Under the pieces are notes generated by a model that saw nothing but the letters and a program-made list of their open reading frames with translations, searched no databases and had not been told where the DNA came from. Both the position numbers and the translations under genes were made by a program. From Gammaproteobacteria bacterium (GTDB lineage Bacteria; Pseudomonadota; Gammaproteobacteria; Steroidobacterales; Woeseiaceae), in assembly GCA_024640305.1 (NCBI GenBank), contig JAHEFG010000043.1:1-64000 (forward strand): DNA of 64,000 nucleotides, written 5' to 3'. Below, piece after piece: positions 1 through 7,170 of the stretch (position 1 is its first letter; each line of letters starts with the position of its first letter).

Positions 1-146
1 GCCCCGGACTCCTCCACGTCGTTGACGAAGCCGGCGATGAAGCCGCCCTCGAGGTAGGTGAAGCCGAGATCCTGTGCCCCCGCAGCCGTCGGCGCGCCCA
101 GCGCGACCACCACGGCAAGTGAGAATATCCTGTGACGAATGGACAT
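1..146 (-). CDS. Outer-membrane beta-barrel-type protein, N-terminal fragment
   Basis: Only the first 48 codons are inside the window; the gene runs leftward off the edge. The ATG at 146 is preceded by AGAGG seven bases upstream. The protein opens with a basic n-region (MSIRHR), a hydrophobic stretch and an Ala-Gly-Ala site before Gln-Asp, which is a clear Sec signal peptide. The mature part starts with a pattern of alternating aromatic and polar residues (GFTYLEGGF) typical of the first strand of small proteobacterial outer-membrane barrels. That assignment is by pattern only. The rest of the gene would be needed to name it. Confidence 0.55.
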   Translation of the reverse strand, partial: MSIRHRIFSLAVVVALGAPTAAGAQDLGFTYLEGGFIAGFVNDVEESG

Positions 147-476
147 ACATTTACCTCTGTTTGGAAATAGGTAAAGTCTGCCGGCAATCACGGGTGGGAT
201 GGTGTCGCCGCAGTAACAATTTGTTTCCACTTGTATCGGACAAACGACCGCCGCATTCTGGCTACTACGAGGAATTGTCGGCAACCGCAAACTTCCGCTT
301 ATGGCCGCTCTGAGGCGGTCGCCTGGTCTGGGCTATAGTTTCCGTTACTGACCTGAAGCGGACATCTGGGACCCATAAGAAAATTATCGTCTCAAGCGCA
401 GGTATTCGTTGACACCTAGCCCCATATTGTTGTTCATGATCTACTGAAAACCCCGGTTTTGGTAGGGAAAACCAAA
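147..476. other. 330-base intergenic region between divergent genes
   Basis: This gap separates the leftward outer-membrane-type gene from the rightward lipoprotein gene. It should hold promoters for both, but I see no convincing -35/-10 pair. Its one recognisable structure is the imperfect repeat element at 293-365, listed separately. Short open frames here have no ribosome-binding site and no protein-like composition. Confidence 0.5.
293..365. repeat. Imperfect inverted-repeat element, copy 1
   Basis: The left arm TTCCGCTTATGGCCG (293-307) is followed by a small central hairpin (CCGC 305-308 pairing with GCGG 315-318) and a right arm GAAGCGGACAT (355-365). CCGCTT at 295-300 is the reverse complement of AAGCGG at 356-361. 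The same order of parts occurs at 1527-1577 on the other side of the lipoprotein gene. The two copies share the consensus YCYGCTTNTGGCCG and AAGCRGACAT. It could be a dispersed intergenic repeat or a protein-binding element; copy number elsewhere in the genome is unknown. Confidence 0.4.
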
Positions 477-1433
477 ATGGCCGCCAGTTACGATTCAATT
501 AATAAAGTCGTTTTTTGTATTGTTCTGCTCGTACTGATGTTCGGCTGCGCAACAACCCAGCCAACGACTAAGAAAAGTTCAGAAGCATTCGTCAACTCAG
601 TCGCGGCCGGAGACGAAGCTGAAGTCAAGCCAACAGACGGTGCGGAGGTCGAGTTCGCAGCAACCGAAGAATCGCCGGAGGGGGAGGAAGCGGCCTTTGA
701 GTTGCTTGAGAAGGCATTAGTAGTCACGGGAAATATTTGGTGGAAGTACCGCTTCGGCGACTATGTTGTAAAGGCCGTCGGCCGAGAGACCAGTAAATTT
801 GATCGGACGTCCGACGTTACTACGCTTCAGCGCATCTACGAGGTTTCCGCACCGACTGGCGCAAAGGCAAAGATCAAGAGGGAGCGCAAGAATTTCTGGG
901 GCGTCGAGTATCCATATCCAGACGCGTCGCTTGGCGATGTGTTGCTGGATGGCCTTTTGGAACACGCGTGGGGATGGAGCTTGGTAGATGATGATCCTGA
1001 CCCGATTCTTCTTAAGTACGTCGTGTCTTCAACAATCACGCTGGCGGACGCGCCTGGCGAGACCTGGCAACTGGAGCTTGAAGGGTTGCCCGTGCCCAAA
1101 AGTGGCAAAGGCGGATGGCTTGGCAGTCAATTCGAATGGGGATATGGAACCCTGACAAACGGGGTGCGCACGCTGGAACTTGTCATACACGGTACTGACT
1201 CTAGCGAGGCGGAATGCCTACAGATGAGTCGGAACACGAAATGGTACCAACCGCAGCCGTGCGGTCACTGGATAACCGAGATCAAGGAACACGGAGAATT
1301 GCTGGCTTGGAACGGCAACCGTGGTTGCAGTCAGAACAACAATTATCATGAGTATGAATACTGCTTCCGCATCGGGCTCGACGTCGACACTAAGTTGCTG
1401 TTGCTGGCCATGTTCGCATCGATGATCGCCTGA
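477..1433 (+). CDS. Orphan lipoprotein of unknown function
   Basis: This 318-residue protein starts at ATG 477, nine bases after AGGGA; a longer reading from TTG 459 is less likely. Residues 10-24 form a type II signal sequence ending in the lipobox L-M-F-G-C, so Cys24 would be lipidated. An acidic low-complexity linker (about 45-75) follows, then a mixed globular region rich in Trp and Tyr with five further cysteines near the C-terminus that might form disulfides. The last 17 residues are hydrophobic. I recognise no family. It lies alone between two related repeat elements, and no partner gene is adjacent. An envelope location is well supported; function is not. Confidence 0.75.
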   Translation: MAASYDSINKVVFCIVLLVLMFGCATTQPTTKKSSEAFVNSVAAGDEAEVKPTDGAEVEFAATEESPEGEEAAFELLEKALVVTGNIWWKYRFGDYVVKAVGRETSKFDRTSDVTTLQRIYEVSAPTGAKAKIKRERKNFWGVEYPYPDASLGDVLLDGLLEHAWGWSLVDDDPDPILLKYVVSSTITLADAPGETWQLELEGLPVPKSGKGGWLGSQFEWGYGTLTNGVRTLELVIHGTDSSEAECLQMSRNTKWYQPQPCGHWITEIKEHGELLAWNGNRGCSQNNNYHEYEYCFRIGLDVDTKLLLLAMFASMIA

Positions 1434-1526
1434 CCCTTAGAACGCCAGTTCGGTACACCCGCGTTCTCGCCACCCCCACTAGGATTGAAAACGCCGATTG
1501 GGCAACGGGGTGCTGACCAGGGTCTG

Positions 1527-1577
1527 TGTCTGCTTCTGGCCGTTTGCAGACGGTCACCACTTCCCAAAAGCAGACAT
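1527..1577. repeat. Imperfect inverted-repeat element, copy 2
   Basis: TGTCTGCTTCTGG (1527-1539) pairs with CCAAAAGCAGACA (1564-1576) at 12 of 13 positions. The loop contains a second near-palindrome, CCGTTTGCAGACGG (1540-1553), so the whole could fold as a branched hairpin. The left arm, central hairpin and right arm match copy 1 at 293-365 in order and sequence type. Confidence 0.5.
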
Positions 1578-1617
1578 TAGAGCGGCTGATCCTGAAAAAA
1601 GCGGACTGTCGGTACCG

Positions 1618-1696
1618 ACGCTTTTAATTGCACATAGCCCACAAGACCTCGACGAGAAATCAAAAGGTTGCGTGCACGATTCCTACGCTTTTAATT
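1618..1696. repeat. Pair of 12-base direct repeats
   Basis: ACGCTTTTAATT occurs at 1618-1629 and again at 1685-1696, and the match extends to 15 of 16 bases including the preceding CC. The spacing is 67 bases. It lies in the intergenic repeat region just before a small membrane-protein gene. It may be a duplicated regulatory site or a trace of rearrangement. Confidence 0.35.
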
Positions 1697-1782
1697 ATCA
1701 GAAAACAGGTCGTTTGATACACTCAGTGGCTGGTAATGACCCATTGCAGCCGATCGAATAAATGCCAAGCTGGAAGAAGCCG

Positions 1783-2025
1783 ATGCGCGCTCGATCATGG
1801 TACTTCGGAGCTATCGTTGGACTACTAACGGGTTTCCTCGTTTCCGTTTCAATGACATTTGCGGACTGGCGGCTGAATCCCTCAGGTATATTTCACAACG
1901 AACAGGGCACGGACTGGGCCATCGTGACTGAGACAGCACTTAGCTGGTTCTGGCCTGTGGCTTTGGTTTCGGTTGTGGCCACAGCCTTCATTCATGCCTG
2001 GATATCCTCAGTCCGAGCCAGGTAG
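1783..2025 (+). CDS. Small two-helix membrane protein
   Basis: The start at ATG 1783 follows GGAAG by six bases and gives 80 residues; ATG 1762 in the same frame lacks a ribosome-binding site. The protein has a basic N-terminus, a hydrophobic helix at about residues 7-27, a polar loop with a Trp-Arg-Leu-Asn-Pro-Ser-Gly-Ile-Phe-His segment, and a second helix at about 52-72 ending in positively charged residues. I recognise no named domain, but the conserved-looking loop suggests a real gene. It converges on the hypothetical gene that ends nine bases further on. Inner-membrane location is inferred from the helices. Confidence 0.5.
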   Translation: MRARSWYFGAIVGLLTGFLVSVSMTFADWRLNPSGIFHNEQGTDWAIVTETALSWFWPVALVSVVATAFIHAWISSVRAR

Positions 2026-2034
2026 TTAGCCACC

Positions 2035-2574
2035 CTATTCAGTGATCACATCACCGGAAGGAATTATTACTATTTCGTAATCTGTGTTCTTAAACAGAAC
2101 GAAAATATCGTCATCTTCAGGATCGCCAGATTGATCCGCCAGCAAATCATGGCTTGGCATAATTAGCATCATATGCGGACCTTCATGGTGTGAATTGCTC
2201 CCGGCTTCAGACTTTTTGACATGGGGATCAAAAACATCTGCCGCGAAGCCACCTGCAAGCATGTAGGAATACCTTACTGTTTCGGTCGAAAAAGCTTTGC
2301 CCTTCCATACGGTTTCCGACCATTTCATGAACACAGGATCGTTGCATATTGGGTACTTTTTGGAGCCGGGAAGCCCTCCTGGCTTGCAGGTCCACTCGTT
2401 ACTACCTTGTCGCAACACTGTGCCATCAGAATCCAGGATAGTTGCATTCTTCGATATTCTGGTCGGCGCAGCGGACATGGCGCTTTCAATCTTTTCCTCT
2501 GCACTCATTTCTTCTGCCATGGTGTCAGGCGCAGAGAGCACGTCGACATGGCCGTTGTCGGGATCGTTTTCCAC
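2035..2574 (-). CDS. Conserved hypothetical protein with Trp-Thr-Cys and Cys-Asn-Asp-Pro motifs
   Basis: The chosen start is GTG 2574, which has GAGGAG six bases upstream, giving 179 residues; a TTG at 2592 is a poorer alternative. From about residue 35 the pattern is Ala-Pro-Thr-x-Ile-Ser-x-Asn-Ala-Thr-Ile, then Asp-Gly-Thr-Val-Leu-Arg-x-Gly, Trp-Thr-Cys-x-Pro-Gly and Cys-Asn-Asp-Pro. I recall this arrangement from uncharacterised proteins of environmental bacteria, usually exported. No signal peptide is visible here, which is odd for that group. The C-terminal half has a Gly-Pro-His-Met-Met segment and short hydrophobic strands. It begins 38 bases after the MFS gene on the same strand and may be co-transcribed with it. 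Function unknown. Confidence 0.6.
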   Translation of the reverse strand: MENDPDNGHVDVLSAPDTMAEEMSAEEKIESAMSAAPTRISKNATILDSDGTVLRQGSNEWTCKPGGLPGSKKYPICNDPVFMKWSETVWKGKAFSTETVRYSYMLAGGFAADVFDPHVKKSEAGSNSHHEGPHMMLIMPSHDLLADQSGDPEDDDIFVLFKNTDYEIVIIPSGDVITE

Positions 2575-2612
2575 GCCCAGCTCCTCAACCAAGCGATAGA
2601 ATTTCCTGTGCT

Positions 2613-4013
2613 TCAGTCTTCCGGCACCTGCTCGCGAGTCGGCCGCCTGGGTTGCTTACCGATGATGTCGAACATCAGGCCGGCAAGCGCATTCACGCGC
2701 GTTACCCGAAAGATCACATTCGAGAACGAGATCGGCCTCACTTTGCGCGCCTCGCGGAACTTAGGCAGCAACACCGCCAGTACAATGCTTCGCGCTATAG
2801 CGGATACCGCGAAGACACCGAGCAGCGGGCTGAGCCAGGCCCAGGAAATGCCCGCAACCTCTAACCGAGCAGGCAACACCAGGCCAAGATAACCGCCAAT
2901 AAGCGCGCCGCAGAAGATGCCGGTGCTCGCAAGAATGTTGTGCACGGCAAGGTAGGTTGCGCGCTTTTCACGGGCAATCAGGTCATACAGGAAATTGCTG
3001 GCACTCAGCGTGAACCCGGCCCACGAAAGACCGCTTAGCGCCTGCACCAGGAGCAAGTACCAGAAGTTTGGTGACAGCATCCACAACAGCGGCATCAGGG
3101 GTAGCAGCACGCCGGTTGTCGACAGCACGCGGCGATTGCCGAAAATGTCGCTGATCCGCCCCCATTGACTCAGGGTCAGGAACTGCACCAGAACTGAGGC
3201 GCCGGAGTTTGCCATGAACTGTCCATAACTGAACTCGAGGTCGCGCAACATGTACACGGCAAAATATGGCGATGAGATGGCTACCGAGAGCTGCATCAGC
3301 GCGAAGAACATTGAAAATTTGACGAAGTTCGACTGGCGCAGGCGTTCCAGCCAGGCTTTGCCGACAGGCACCTCCAGAGCTGCAGCATGCCCCGGCGGAT
3401 CGTGCATCTTCGACAGGTGGTAGACGGACACCCAGCGTGCCGAGGCCGCAATCCCGAAAACAACGAGGAACCCGGTGAACGTGTGGCCGGTGACATCAAA
3501 CTCGTGCAACAAGCTGCCGGCGGTCACGAGCGACAAGAACGTAACCAGCGAGACGATCCTCGTGCGCAGTGCGAAGAAACGTCCGCGCCGTCGCTCTGGC
3601 ACGATATCGCCCATCAGGCTGGCCCACTGCGGAGCTGCGAGGTGAGCACCACATTGGTACACAACGACAGCAACAATCAGCAGCGGCACTGCGAACTGCG
3701 GGAACATCAGAGGCAGCAACGCGACAGGAAGCCACATTACTGCCTGCAGGCTTGCACCGGCCAGGATAATGGCCTGGCGCTTGCCGCTGCGTTTCCCGAA
3801 CCATGCAGAAACAAGCTGCATGTACGATGCCAGCAGGCCCGGCAACGCCGCGAGCATACCCACCTGCGGTGTCGTAGCCTTTAGAAAAATGGCGAACGCA
3901 GACAAGTAGGACTCACCGGCGCCCATCATCGTTGCGTAAGCCGCCGCATCCTTCAGCGAATGCTTCAGGGAATGATCGGTCACCGGATCGCGATGACTTG
4001 GCAGAACGGGCAT
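2613..4013 (-). CDS. Major facilitator superfamily transporter
   Basis: The 466-residue form from ATG 4013 is preferred. The reading from TTG 4145 adds 44 Pro/Arg/Ser-rich residues, and its first bases overlap those just upstream of the divergent ligase gene. The protein has about twelve hydrophobic helices in two halves. The loop between helices 2 and 3 holds Gly-Lys-Arg-Ser-Gly-Lys-Arg, an MFS motif-A-like basic turn, and a second copy (Gly-Arg-Ile-Ser-Asp-x-Phe-Gly-Asn-Arg) follows in the second half. It is an inner-membrane secondary transporter; the substrate cannot be read. It is divergent from a glutamine-synthetase-like gene across about 150 bases, so an amino-acid or amine substrate is a guess. 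Confidence 0.8.
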   Translation of the reverse strand: MPVLPSHRDPVTDHSLKHSLKDAAAYATMMGAGESYLSAFAIFLKATTPQVGMLAALPGLLASYMQLVSAWFGKRSGKRQAIILAGASLQAVMWLPVALLPLMFPQFAVPLLIVAVVVYQCGAHLAAPQWASLMGDIVPERRRGRFFALRTRIVSLVTFLSLVTAGSLLHEFDVTGHTFTGFLVVFGIAASARWVSVYHLSKMHDPPGHAAALEVPVGKAWLERLRQSNFVKFSMFFALMQLSVAISSPYFAVYMLRDLEFSYGQFMANSGASVLVQFLTLSQWGRISDIFGNRRVLSTTGVLLPLMPLLWMLSPNFWYLLLVQALSGLSWAGFTLSASNFLYDLIAREKRATYLAVHNILASTGIFCGALIGGYLGLVLPARLEVAGISWAWLSPLLGVFAVSAIARSIVLAVLLPKFREARKVRPISFSNVIFRVTRVNALAGLMFDIIGKQPRRPTREQVPED

Positions 4014-4165
4014 GACGAGGCTTGCAGTCGGTTTGGGGCTGGGTAACCGCGCATTGAGCGCCCGATGCGGCGCACTGTCAAGCCGGGAATAACTCCCGGG
4101 TTGCCTGCTGTGCCTGCGGCCGCGGCGAGAGTATGATCGCGCCAACCAAATATCGGAAGGTAATC

Positions 4166-5539
4166 ATGGGACAAGAATCGAAACACTGGCTGGACTTGCT
4201 GCCTGAGGCTTTCAGGGCCTACTGTGGCGGCCGTGATGTTGACGAAGTTGAGTGCATCATTCCGGACCTGGCAGGGATGTCACGCGGCAAAGCGATGCCA
4301 GCGAAGAAGTTCAGCCCCGACTACATCACCTATCTGCCGGTGTCGATCTTCTATCAGACGATTACGGGTAGCGATGTCCAGATGGACATCGATAACCAAT
4401 GGGCGGAGGGGGACCTCGTCCTGCGTCCGGACATGTCGACCGCGAAAGCGGTGCCGTGGGCAAAGGAGCCGACGCTGCAGGTAATTCACGATCTTTACAG
4501 CCGCGACGGCACCCCGGTTGCGATCGCACCCAGGCAGGTACTCAAGAACGTCATACAGTACTTCACCGACAAGGGATGGGCACCGGTGGTCGCGCCTGAA
4601 CTCGAGTTCTATCTCATCAAGCCGAACACGGACCCGAATGAACCGATTGAAGCACCCATTGGCAGGACGGGTCGGCGCCCCACCAGCCGGCAATCATACT
4701 CGATGTCGGCAGTCGACGATTACGGGCCGGTGATCGATACCATTTACCAGTTCGCCGAAGATGCAGGCCTCGCGATCGATACGGTGATCCAGGAAGACGG
4801 CGCCGGGCAGGTAGAGGTCAACCTGAGTCACGGCGACCCACTGCTCCTGGCTGATCAGGTGTTCTACTTCAAGCGCATCATCCGCGAGGCAGCACTCAAT
4901 CACGAGATGTTCGCAACGTTCATGGCGAAGCCGATGCGTGACCAACCAGGATCCGCGATGCACGTTCACCAGAGCATCATCGACGTTGCTACGGGCAAGA
5001 ACATCTTCAGCAATGACGACGGCAGTGATAGTGCGCAGTTCCACCACTTCATCGGCGGCACTCAGCGCTACCTGCCGCAAGCGTTACCGTTGATTGCCCC
5101 CTACGTGAATAGCTACCGACGCTTCCTCGATGATGAGTCGAGTGCGCCCACCAATTTTGCCTGGGGCTATGACAATCGTGCGACGGGGCTGCGTGTCCCG
5201 AACTCGGATCCGGTCAACCGCCGTCTCGAAAATCGAGTCGTCGGCGTGGATGCCAACCCGTATCTCGCAATTGCAGTCGGCCTCGCTTGCGGCTACCTCG
5301 GTATGGTCAATCGGATCGAGCCTGGCGCCCCGGTACCGGGCGAGCCCGATGACGACGACGCCCCAATCCCCACCACAATTGACGAGGCGCTTACCCTGTT
5401 TGAGGCGGCCACCGAGGTACACGAGATTCTGGGCGAGCACTTCTGCATGATCTTCGGCGAGATAAAGCGTGAGGAAATGCAGCAGTTCCACCGCGAGATC
5501 AGCCCCTGGGAAAGAGAGCACCTGTTGCTGAATGTTTAA
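4166..5539 (+). CDS. Glutamine synthetase family ligase (PuuA-like)
   Basis: ATG 4166 has GGAAGG six bases upstream, giving 457 residues. The fold is that of glutamine synthetase: an N-terminal beta-grasp domain, then a catalytic domain with the metal and substrate segments APELEFYL, EDGAGQVEVN and GSAMHVHQS, the Arg-containing GLRVPNSD strand, and ENRVVGVDANPYLA near the end. The C-terminus Pro-Trp-Glu-Arg-Glu-x-Leu-Leu-x-x-Val is typical of the gamma-glutamyl-amine ligase branch rather than of GlnA. The Tyr adenylylation loop of GlnA is absent. It likely joins glutamate to an amine such as putrescine using ATP in the cytoplasm. No PuuB, PuuC or PuuD homologue is next to it, so the substrate is uncertain. 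Confidence 0.8.
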   Translation: MGQESKHWLDLLPEAFRAYCGGRDVDEVECIIPDLAGMSRGKAMPAKKFSPDYITYLPVSIFYQTITGSDVQMDIDNQWAEGDLVLRPDMSTAKAVPWAKEPTLQVIHDLYSRDGTPVAIAPRQVLKNVIQYFTDKGWAPVVAPELEFYLIKPNTDPNEPIEAPIGRTGRRPTSRQSYSMSAVDDYGPVIDTIYQFAEDAGLAIDTVIQEDGAGQVEVNLSHGDPLLLADQVFYFKRIIREAALNHEMFATFMAKPMRDQPGSAMHVHQSIIDVATGKNIFSNDDGSDSAQFHHFIGGTQRYLPQALPLIAPYVNSYRRFLDDESSAPTNFAWGYDNRATGLRVPNSDPVNRRLENRVVGVDANPYLAIAVGLACGYLGMVNRIEPGAPVPGEPDDDDAPIPTTIDEALTLFEAATEVHEILGEHFCMIFGEIKREEMQQFHREISPWEREHLLLNV

Positions 5540-5620
5540 TGCGTGCCGATGCCGGGAGACTTCATGTGAGGTTGAAACTGAGCATCCTCACAAAGCCCGC
5601 TTGACTCAGCTACTTGCATT

Positions 5621-5641
5621 CGGGTGATTAAACTGCACCCG
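5621..5641. repeat. Small inverted repeat downstream of the ligase gene
   Basis: CGGGTG (5621-5626) pairs with CACCCG (5636-5641) around a nine-base loop. It sits between the convergent ligase and SDR genes. There is no T-run on either side, so it is at best a weak terminator. Confidence 0.3.
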
Positions 5642-5733
5642 CAAATCAGTCAGTCTCCATTGATCTGATTGAGGGCCATTAGTCGTCCGTCTCGATTGAG
5701 GGCATCACTCTCTGCCAGCACAGCTGGTAGAGC

Positions 5734-6474
5734 TTACGCCGTATTGCCACCATCAATGGGAATCGCCGCGCCGGTTATTTGCACCGCAGCGTCGGAGGCG
5801 AGAAACAGGGCCAGGGCGGCGACCTCTCCCGCTGATGTGACCCTGCCGGTCGGACTGGCCGTTGCGGATTCGCGAACTGCCTCGTTCGGTTCAAGCCCTC
5901 GAACAGCCCCTGCTGCATACAGCATCGGCGTGTCGACGTCTCCCGGACATATCGCATTGATCCTAATCCCTTCGTGGGCGTGATCAAGTGCCATCGCCCT
6001 GGTCATCAAGACAATGCCGCCTTTGCTGGCACAATATGCGACTGCCTTGTTGCCGCCGGCGAGACCCCAATCAGAGGCGATATTCAGGATGCTGCCCTTC
6101 GTTTCGCGCAGGTGCGGCACTGCTTCGCGACTTAAAAAAAACGGTGCATTCAGATTCACCGCTATCGTCTGCAGCCAAACCTCATCAGTCGTGTGCTCTG
6201 CATCTGCAGCATGGTAAATACCTGCGTTGTTGACGAGCAGATCCAGCCGACCAAGCTGGTTCACACAGGACGAGACCAGGTCGAGACACGACCCAGGAGA
6301 CGTAATATCTCCAACCCAGGTGTGTATATCGGCACATTGGTTGCGAAGTTCCTCAGTGCGGGCCTTATCTCGTCCTGCTGCCATGACGGAATAACCCGCT
6401 TCCGCAAGGCGCAGAACAATCGCTTTGCCGATTCCGGAGCTGGCCCCTGTTACCAGCGCGACTTTCTGAACCAT
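5734..6474 (-). CDS. Short-chain dehydrogenase/reductase
   Basis: ATG 6474 is preceded by GAGG at seven bases and gives 246 residues, normal for a classical SDR. The N-terminal cofactor motif is Gly-Ala-Ser-Ser-Gly-Ile-Gly (residues 10-16), Asn-Asn-Ala-Gly is at 82-85, and the catalytic Ser134, Tyr147 and Lys151 are present. Arg after the second strand (AAGRD) suggests NADP(H), by family rule. The C-terminus ends Ile-Pro-Ile-Asp-Gly-Gly, typical of FabG-like enzymes. It is a soluble oxidoreductase acting on an unknown alcohol or ketone. It stands alone between the ligase gene and the cold-shock gene. Confidence 0.85.
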   Translation of the reverse strand: MVQKVALVTGASSGIGKAIVLRLAEAGYSVMAAGRDKARTEELRNQCADIHTWVGDITSPGSCLDLVSSCVNQLGRLDLLVNNAGIYHAADAEHTTDEVWLQTIAVNLNAPFFLSREAVPHLRETKGSILNIASDWGLAGGNKAVAYCASKGGIVLMTRAMALDHAHEGIRINAICPGDVDTPMLYAAGAVRGLEPNEAVRESATASPTGRVTSAGEVAALALFLASDAAVQITGAAIPIDGGNTA

Positions 6475-6643
6475 GTCGATCCTCAGTAGCCCCAAACCTC
6501 AATACATGCTAACTACAGACTGCGCCCGGACTGCCTGACAACCCTCACGGCTATGCCCGCTCTGGGTCACGTCAAGTCACCCAGGAGTGTAGCAGGCGAC
6601 TGGTTGCGCAGGACGCGGCAATTGCGTAGTTGTTCACGGGCAT

Positions 6644-6672
6644 AAAAAAAGGCGAGACCCGAAGATCTCGCC
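6644..6672 (-). terminator. Rho-independent terminator of the cold-shock gene
   Basis: Read leftward, GGCGAGATCTTCGGGTCTCGCC forms a stem of eight base pairs with a short loop, followed by seven T residues. It begins 26 bases after the stop codon of the cold-shock gene. Confidence 0.85.
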
Positions 6673-6697
6673 TTTCCGTACTCAAAATCGCTAAGCG

Positions 6698-6904
6698 CTA
6701 GAGAGGTACGATGTTCTCCGCCTGCGGACCTTTCTGGCCCTGCGTTACGGTGAACTCGACCTTCTGACCTTCGGCGAGAGATTTGAATCCGTCACCCTGG
6801 ATCGCGCTGAAATGCGCAAATACGTCTGGGCCGTTTTCTTGCTCAATAAAGCCGAAGCCTTTGGAGTCGTTGAACCATTTAACGGTTCCTGTTGTAGTCG
6901 ACAT
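6698..6904 (-). CDS. Cold-shock protein (CspA family)
   Basis: The 68-residue protein starts at ATG 6904, which has AGGAGA five bases upstream; a reading from further upstream is an artefact. It is a single cold-shock domain: the RNP1 motif Lys-Gly-Phe-Gly-Phe-Ile and an RNP2-like Val-Phe-Ala-His-Phe are both present, with the Lys-Trp-Phe-Asn strand before them. Such proteins bind single-stranded RNA and DNA and act as RNA chaperones. The transcript has a clear promoter, a leader of about 145 bases and an intrinsic terminator, so it is a single-gene unit. The long leader suggests post-transcriptional control, as in cold-induced csp genes, though not every paralogue is cold-induced. Confidence 0.95.
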   Translation of the reverse strand: MSTTTGTVKWFNDSKGFGFIEQENGPDVFAHFSAIQGDGFKSLAEGQKVEFTVTQGQKGPQAENIVPL

Positions 6905-7050
6905 AATTGTCTCCTGATAAATCACTAGTAAATGTGGTCTCGTTAAAGACCGTTTGGCTGGAAATGTTGCTATTACTTATGAAAAACAGGACGAGCTACC
7001 AAAAGGAACTTCGAAACGTTAACAATAAATAGTTGGCGTACTTTCTAGCT
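6905..7050 (-). promoter_or_regulatory. Long 5' leader of the cold-shock mRNA
   Basis: This stretch has no open frame of its own, is AT-rich, and connects the predicted start site near 7050 to the ribosome-binding site of the cold-shock gene. By analogy with cspA leaders it may fold differently at low temperature. The inference rests on the length and position, not on a recognised structure. Confidence 0.4.
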
Positions 7051-7056
7051 GCGCGC

Positions 7057-7084
7057 AGTATATACCCGATTTGGCCGTACACAA
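7057..7084 (-). promoter_or_regulatory. Sigma-70-type promoter of the cold-shock gene
   Basis: On the minus strand TTGTGT (7084-7079) and TATACT (7062-7057) are separated by 16 bases. Transcription would start near 7050 and leave an untranslated leader of about 145 bases before the ATG at 6904. That length resembles the leaders of cold-inducible csp mRNAs. Confidence 0.55.
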
Positions 7085-7170
7085 GTGATTTTAGACATTA
7101 TTTGAGCAACCGGGAAACTATTGGGCTATCTCGGTTTCATAATTTAACGACAAAAGGACACGCAATCAGC

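Larger units (their letters stand above)
1434..1782. other. Intergenic region with repeats, no convincing gene
   Basis: The 349 bases after the lipoprotein gene hold the second inverted-repeat element (1527-1577), a further AAGCGGACTGT remnant at 1599-1609, and a 12-base direct repeat ACGCTTTTAATT at 1618-1629 and 1685-1696. An 87-codon open frame crosses it (1498-1761), but it is made of the repeat, has no ribosome-binding site and looks non-coding. Confidence 0.5.

Noticed and set aside
1498..1761. 87-codon open frame downstream of the lipoprotein gene
   Set aside because: It consists of the repeat element and its flanks, has no ribosome-binding site, and its composition does not look like protein.
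2221..2892. Plus-strand open frame of 223 codons
   Set aside because: It crosses the ends of two minus-strand genes with better evidence, and has no start signal.
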